A program made the position numbers and the translations under genes. 64,000 nucleotides of DNA from Diadema setosum. Its lineage: Eukaryota; Echinodermata; Echinoidea; Diadematoida; Diadematidae. Shown here in pieces: positions 57,995 to 64,000 of this stretch. The first letter of the stretch is position 1, and each line of letters starts with the position of its first letter. The stretch covers positions 2,002,478 through 2,066,477 of the forward strand of contig CM067070.1 in the NCBI GenBank assembly GCA_033980235.1, read 5' to 3'. Below the pieces are notes generated by a model. That model saw only the letters and a program-made list of their open reading frames with translations. It was not told the origin of the DNA and did not search any database.

Positions 57995-59082
57995 GCTTTA
58001 CTTTCATTTCCGTGACTGTAATGGTTATCGAATGTTTCAAGGAATAGGCCTTTCCTATACACTGGACAGATGGGGGAAGTATCTCATCACATTATTTTCG
58101 CTAAGAATGCAATATGCATTCTTCAACATTAATAACTTCCAAGATCATGTAGTTATGTAATCAAAACACAATAATGCATGATGAATAAACTAACGCAATG
58201 TGTATATACACATTTTGATTCAAATAAGTGGAAGGGCTGGTCAATGTTTTGTATGTTGCCGTTGATTTTCTTAGCAATATAATAATTATTATGAAGACAA
58301 GAATATGGACGCACGTCGCAGTTAACATCGACGAACAACGGTCGTGCCTTGAGGGCCAAAAAAAAAAAAAGTGTTTTATCATCATTATAGTAATAGCCAT
58401 CACATAGAATCACATATTTTGGTACACTCTGTAAAGTGAGCTGCTTTAAATCACTCTTTGGAAAAAAGAGGAACGATTCATTGTTGCTGGTAAATCTTTG
58501 TTTTGGAAAGAAAAAGAAGGAGTTCAACTACGCGTGATGTTATTCTAAAACTACCCTGCCTTTATTTGAATGAGTTGTGTGAAACTAAAAGTTCTTCAAA
58601 GCAGAATTTCAATTCAATGACGACTTTGTAAATTCCCAGACATTTGCATGACTGCAGCGCAGCGATATAATAGGGCTCTTATCAAGCACTTTAAGATATA
58701 ATTCACTCTGGATGCCTTTTTGTTCTGACATAACAGAAATGTAGTGTATATACAATGTATATGTATAAACATATTTTGTGCATTATTATGTATGCGTTTC
58801 CTCACGATCATAAGCCCTATCATACCCATTACCGTAATATATATACGTTTCATAGCAGTGGACGAGATTTGTAAAACGTGGAGACGCACATGACGCACAT
58901 GAAATAGAATTAAAAAAAACAAACAAACAAAACGATGAAAGTTTGGAAATGAAAAGAATACATGATATTAATCATATCATTTTCATTTAAGTGAAGTACT
59001 TGTAGAATGAACTGAGATGGGTTTTTGTATTGTATTTTTTTTTTGTCTTGTATGTACTCTTTCTACTCTAGACTCTGAGAAA

Positions 59083-59132
59083 AATAGGTTCAACTTTGCA
59101 TTTTTCTGGTAAAGGTACAAGTTGAACCTATT
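59083..59132. other. Conserved upstream hairpin (gene B copy)
   Basis: Same 14-bp inverted arms as 646-720 but a 22-nt loop. A diverged AAGGTGCAA/TTGCACCTT version lies upstream of gene A near 23560-23660. Confidence 0.5.
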
Positions 59133-59275
59133 AATCGAGTGTAACATTGATTCCATGAAAGCATATCTCTTGCCCGTTGCTTATGATAAATGATTCAATT
59201 GCACATAAAATTATATAAAGAGACAAAATACATGTATTGCAAGATGAGTGCTCCCCGATTCATCCTACATGTATA

Positions 59276-62121
59276 GACCGATTCAAGCGACTGTTCATGG
59301 AAGTGCGCCCTCTTTAAGGCGACGCCATAACTGGGGGCCATCCAGGCCGGGTCGGCAAGCGCCGTGCGTGCGTGGCAAGGGTGCCGGCAGCGGCAGCCAG
59401 TGCTTTTACCACCCGGCGCCAGCCGGCCAGCTCTAGCTATATCTGGCGCTGGCAGCGATCGACGCATCTGGATTTGTGACAACTAGAGTTTACTTTTTTT
59501 TTTTTGCGCTAGCTAATTAAAAAATTAAAAAAATAAACAACTTATACCGACTATGAGCGAATGGGTAGACGACGTACGGCTGTAGCCAAAACTTGAATTT
59601 CAAGGAAAATATCGGTACGGTCCGTGAGTGTTTGTAGATTCTATTTCTTTGGCGATGACCCGGGTACTCGCGTGTCGTAAAGCCCCATATACATGTATTC
59701 ACATTTGTGTAAGAGAATAAAAACCGCTGGGGAGAACTATGGCTAGGCGCAGGCAGATGTCTTGCTAGTAAACCTAAACTGTTGAGAAGTTAACTGATAT
59801 AATTATATACAAATAATGAATAAGGATCTTCAGCTAGATATAGCGCTATAAATTACAACCTATCAGTTAATAACTTAAACATTTTTAGGCTTGCTTGGTG
59901 GGACAAAACTTTAAAATTGCGTTAAACAAATACATACTACTGAACGTTTTCGACGTGCACTCTTCGGAGTGGAACCGCACGTATGAAACAAGTTTACTCT
60001 TCAGAAGGAGCGGGAAGGCGCGCTTCCGTTTCTTGATGTTCTGGTTGAGAAGTCTTCTAGTTGTTCTACCACTACCATCTATCGTAAACCCACGATCACT
60101 GGTCAATACACGCGCTGGGATTCATTCAGTCCCACCCGATATAAGATTCGTCTAATTAACGTGCTTGTTGACCGTGCGCAGCGAATCTGTTCGCCTTGTC
60201 ATCTTTCTACTGAAATTGACCGCATACGCCAGATCCTCCATGAGAATGATTACCCTGATAATGTCATCGAGGTAAACATAAGACCCAAGCTCAACGCTCC
60301 GCCCAAGCAATTTGGACCCCACAAACGTCCCGTGTACCTTAAACTTCCGTGGAAAGGGAAACTCTCTCAAAAGTTTGAGCAGCAACTCAAGCAGGCTGTT
60401 TGTTCAACTTACTATGCTGTTGAACCACAAGTGATCTTTACAACTCGACGCATGCTCTCCGCAGTACGCAAGGATGCTATCCCTATCACTCAAATGAATA
60501 ACGTCGTTTATGAATTTAAGTGCCGTTGTGAAGCACGGTACATAGGGCGCACATCACGACTTGCGGACCGCATTAAACAGCATGTGCCAGCACACATACG
60601 TAACAAGCAGCTAGTTGATCGCCCACAGCCTTCGCGCCAGTGTAAACGCCCCGCTGACAGTGCAGCCACCGCCGGTAACCCTTCTTCTGCTATTGCACAG
60701 CACTTACTGACTAGTCGCACATGCGCTGAGCATTTCACCTCGTCACAGTTTCGCATAGTCAGTAGAGCCCGGAGCGACGCTCACCTGCGTATGCTTGAGG
60801 CTACATTCATTCAGCTGACCAGTCCTATTCTATGCAGGCAAAAGGAGTTTGTACGTACATTGGCGCTCTTTTGAGTTAGATTCTGACTCATGTTGACGTC
60901 AGCCAATCAACGAAATTTTTAGGCTTTTGCCTTTACTCGGGAGTCTCGGGCCAGCGGGGTAGAATCTCTCTAACGTTAGATCTTGTCTAGAATTCTAGGC
61001 AAGAGTCCAGACTTGATCTAGACCTATTGACTTCTAGTACCCTACATCCTATATCATTTTCGGTTTTCGATAACTTCAGGCAAGCCTAACTAAGTAAACC
61101 AAAAGGAATGCAAATCTAAGCGTTTCTAGCCGTATAAACTTAATTTAAGTCGCCTGATGCCAACAACCAAAACTTTTACAGTTTTAGGTCTAAGTAATCC
61201 TGCATAACATCACACTAACGCCTAATATTATAATCTACAAAAGTGATTTTCAAGTTATGCCAGTCTTAATATGATTATGAAACGGATGTTTTTGGCACCA
61301 TCCGTTGTTTAATATCTATAGGTATCACTTTATCAAAAGTCGTATTCAGAGTTCAAGGCCAACATTGAACATGGTCAATTCAGTGCTGAACATTGAAGAA
61401 GTGAAAACAATATAATGATCTAACGCATCTTGAAACATTTGTTTAGCTGTAGTGTAGGCTGTAAAATGTTTGTCATAATAATATAGCATAGCCATGAAGT
61501 GTATTCTAACTTTGGCAATAGTGCACCAAGCATTCAAAAAAAAAAAAAAAAAAAAGATCAGTGAATTATCAGAATCTTTGATCAGAACTTATCCTCTAAA
61601 ATGAACAACATATTTTACGAATATGCAGTGATAGCCTAATTAAATAGAGAATCTAGTTGGCATAGTTTTTTCCGAAATCTGTGAATGTTTTATACCGTTG
61701 TATTTCACTGAATAATGCGTCAGTGGTGTCTCAAATTTCACACACTGCCGTGCAGCTTCCATTTCCATTTTGTGCAACAACAACTGCACAATATGTTTTC
61801 CTGATCTTTCCTTTAAAGCTTTCATTGTAGATCAATATGTCTGAATCACTCAATTTGTCCAAAAGAAAGGCATTAAAAGCCGCTGAATGACTTTTCCACG
61901 GTAAATAAACAATCACAATATTAACGCGGCGGTCGCCGGCCGCGGCGCAGCGGCCAGGCCCGGCTAACTATGCGCGATGGTTACGCTAGGCTGCAGCTAG
62001 CTGCAAGTGCAGCTCGCTGGGTAGCTAGCTCGCTGGAAGCCCCCGTTGGCCCCCAGTTATGGCGGTCGTTATAGCGCCGCTAGCGGCGGTAGGTGAATAG
62101 GTCATCGAAATTGAATCGGTC
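59276..62121. mobile_element. 2.85-kb inverted-repeat insertion containing a Penelope-like fragment
   Basis: Ends GACCGATTCAA are inverted, flanked by TATA on both sides. A second inverted block CGCCATAACTGGGGGCC lies about 50-60 bp inside each end, with GC-rich stem-forming DNA next to it. The orthologous empty site is present in the Z copy (TATA at 860-863), which confirms insertion after duplication. It contains the PLE reading frame below. Confidence 0.75.
60023..60874 (+). pseudogene. Penelope-like element: RT end plus GIY-YIG endonuclease (partial)
   Basis: The open frame begins LPFLDVLVEKSS, then TTTIYRKPTITGQYTRWDSF, the thumb-end motif of Penelope-like RTs (L-P-F-L-D-V; Y-R-K-P-T-x-T). 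It continues to VVYEFKCRCEARYIGRTSR and LADRIKQHVP, a GIY-YIG nuclease core with the YIGRT motif and the following Arg, ending ALF*. The RT catalytic part upstream is lost or frame-broken. About 285 codons are open, which suggests recent insertion. Confidence 0.85.
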
Positions 62122-62384
62122 TATACTGAAATGGCTTCATAACGCCAGTTAGTTTAAATTCCATCCATGTACCACACCGGGGCTTGCTACAGTATGCGTG
62201 GACATCCTGACCATCAGTACTAGGAAGAAGAGACGTGGAGATTTGTGTCAGAGATGCATGCTTTTAGTTGTGGTTATAATGAACTATAAAGGCAAGGAAC
62301 TGTATTCTTTAAAAAAAGTTTGCAAATCTTTCATGAATGAGCGTAAAATAAACGTGTCTAGTTTCGACACGTAATGCAATATCA

Positions 62385-63790
62385 ATAATTAATGTATAAC
62401 TTTACGTGCAATCATGATCAACGAGATGAATAAGACAATAGGCGTTTTATTCTTACTCTGGTTAGAAAGTATGGAGGGGACGGAACACGGTGAAACAATA
62501 TTATGGCTACCAATCTTATTCTGAACGGATGATAAGAATGCGCATGTCGGGCCCACTGTATTCATACATAACAACATGAAATTTATGATTCTGTCAGTAT
62601 GTACCTGCTGTTTGAATTACAGCAAAAAACAATATCTGTACTGTTCACCGTGATCTCAAACACAATAAATGCAATTAAGAAGAGTCGTGTAAAGTTGTAC
62701 AACAATAACCTTACAATGAAACATTCCCCATGATAGACAGGAACTTTTTGTCATTGATGTCTATATCCGTAAATGTGTTGTATTGTTAGGCGCGCCCGAT
62801 GTAAACTGTGCTTTTGGTGGTACGCCTGCTTTAATGTACATTAATTTCCATTGTATACAAATATTCATTGTAATGATTTTTGATACTGAAGAAAAGAAAT
62901 GTAACATTGAAATTGAACTGACTTTGATCAAGTAATCCCATATGTCGATGAATTGGGGCAGCTTTATAGTGGTAGACTGTTTCAGTACGGTATATCATTC
63001 ATTGATATTATTCTTTCTTAGATCTCCCAGAAGGAACACTAAAACATGGAGTACCATTAGACCTCTACAACCAAACGTCCCCACAAATAAAAAAGAAAAC
63101 TCCAAAGGACAGCTTTATCTATGTTGAAGAGTATACTGCATTAAATGTTACACAGATATCTTCAATCGTTAACGTTTAAATGTAAAATTAGTTTATATTC
63201 ATTGCAAATTCTGACGCTTATGATAGCTTTAAACAAGTGGTTTTATTTCTTTATAAACATAATATAATACGTCAATGGAGTTTGAAATAGATTGTATTCA
63301 GCTAAATTCTTTATTTTATAATTCAATGAAGCCTAAATACAATTGTTTGCTTCCTTTCTTCATAACTAAGAAGCAGCCTTTCATTCTCATTGTTCATTTT
63401 CATTTTATTTCTTTTATATCTTATTTCCAGATCCAAGCAATGTACTTGTATATTGCATTCTATTTAATATAATAACATAGAGAAATACATTTTGCTTTCA
63501 TAAAAATCTAGAAATGAAAAAGAATGTAACCTATAACTCTGTGTCTCACCAGTATCATGTGCATGCCTTTTACCCCTTTGGCTTGCCAGTTCAGGAGGTA
63601 GCTTTTTACCCACTTGCCTTTTACAATCTCCCCTCTGCATTCCTCTATATCCGGGTAACTCTCCGCCCTCTATAGACCTACATTGAACTAAATACTGACA
63701 TTGCCCCATGAAATATGCCACAGTTTTGTGCTGTTTGACTTGTCAGCTGGACTACTTTCTGCATTTCAAGTGTTGTAAAAATGTAAATGC
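62385..63790. other. Sequence in B upstream that is absent from Z
   Basis: Flanks match 1120 and 1150-1200 of the Z copy. The A upstream region keeps part of it (23860-24010 with 63350-63500), so this is probably a deletion in Z rather than an insertion in B. No gene apart from the doubtful exon below. Confidence 0.45.
63547..63674 (-). other. Possible phase-1 exon, unrecognised
   Basis: Between a caatgtag acceptor-like site and a gtgagac donor-like site, one minus frame stays open (SIEGGELPGYRGMQRGD, then KKLPPELASQRGKRHAHDT). It is basic and low in hydrophobics; family unknown. Could be chance. Confidence 0.2.
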
Positions 63791-64000
63791 ATATTCTTAA
63801 TATACATACATAATGTACCTGTGCACACACTAACTTGTATTTTTCCTTAACAGACAAAGAAAGGAAAGCAAATGGACAAAGACATGCTGAATAATTCACA
63901 ATGTAGTATGTATTTTACACTACATATTTTACGGTATCCAAACAAAAGATCCAACAATAAAAAGAGAGAAACTGTCGGAATGCTGTTAGCCCAAAAGAAA

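Overview
The window is eukaryotic: genes are split by canonical GT-AG introns, the DNA is AT-rich, and much of it is SINE, MITE and non-LTR/Penelope-like retroelement debris plus (TA)n, (CA)n and (AATTC)n microsatellites. The domain mix (SRCR, WSC, sushi/CCP on single-pass receptors) and the repeats suggest a marine invertebrate deuterostome such as an echinoderm. That is an inference; no taxon-specific gene is present.

The core is a minus-strand tandem family of type I membrane receptors, rebuilt here from splice sites and reading-frame phase. Gene B (57610 down to 37532, ten exons, 754 codons) encodes signal peptide, a four-cysteine ectodomain module, SRCR (two exons), WSC-like, sushi/CCP, a micro-exon stalk, TM and a tyrosine-rich tail. 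Gene A (19304 down to 3192, eight exons, 680 codons) encodes signal peptide, the same four-cysteine module, three micro-exons, TM and a much longer tail. Both models stay in frame across every junction, and all ectodomain exons are phase 1-1. Duplicated upstream DNA at 1-1400, ~19.4-24.1 kb and ~57.7-64 kb implies a third copy (Z) whose first exon lies just off the left edge.

The most striking feature is gene A's last exon. It holds 15 tandem 48-bp units, each coding one 16-residue unit centred on GYLVPDV or GYLVLDV. A stop codon in the 13th unit leaves 13 tyrosine motifs, seven of them YxxP. Gene B has two such units and no YxxP. Gene A also has a PYMDM site (YxxM type) that is PDMDM in B. 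The family thus looks like a set of paralogous receptors with different ectodomains and expandable multi-phosphotyrosine tails.

Layout: 1-1.5 kb Z upstream; 2.4-2.9 kb tRNA-like repeat pair; 3.1-19.3 kb gene A; 19.3-24.1 kb A upstream; 24.1-37.5 kb intergenic, with RT relics, MITEs, a tRNA-like tandem array and one possible exon; 37.5-57.6 kb gene B, with a foldback element carrying an RT and TTAA-flanked elements in its introns; 57.6-64 kb B upstream, interrupted by an inverted-repeat insertion containing a Penelope-like GIY-YIG fragment.
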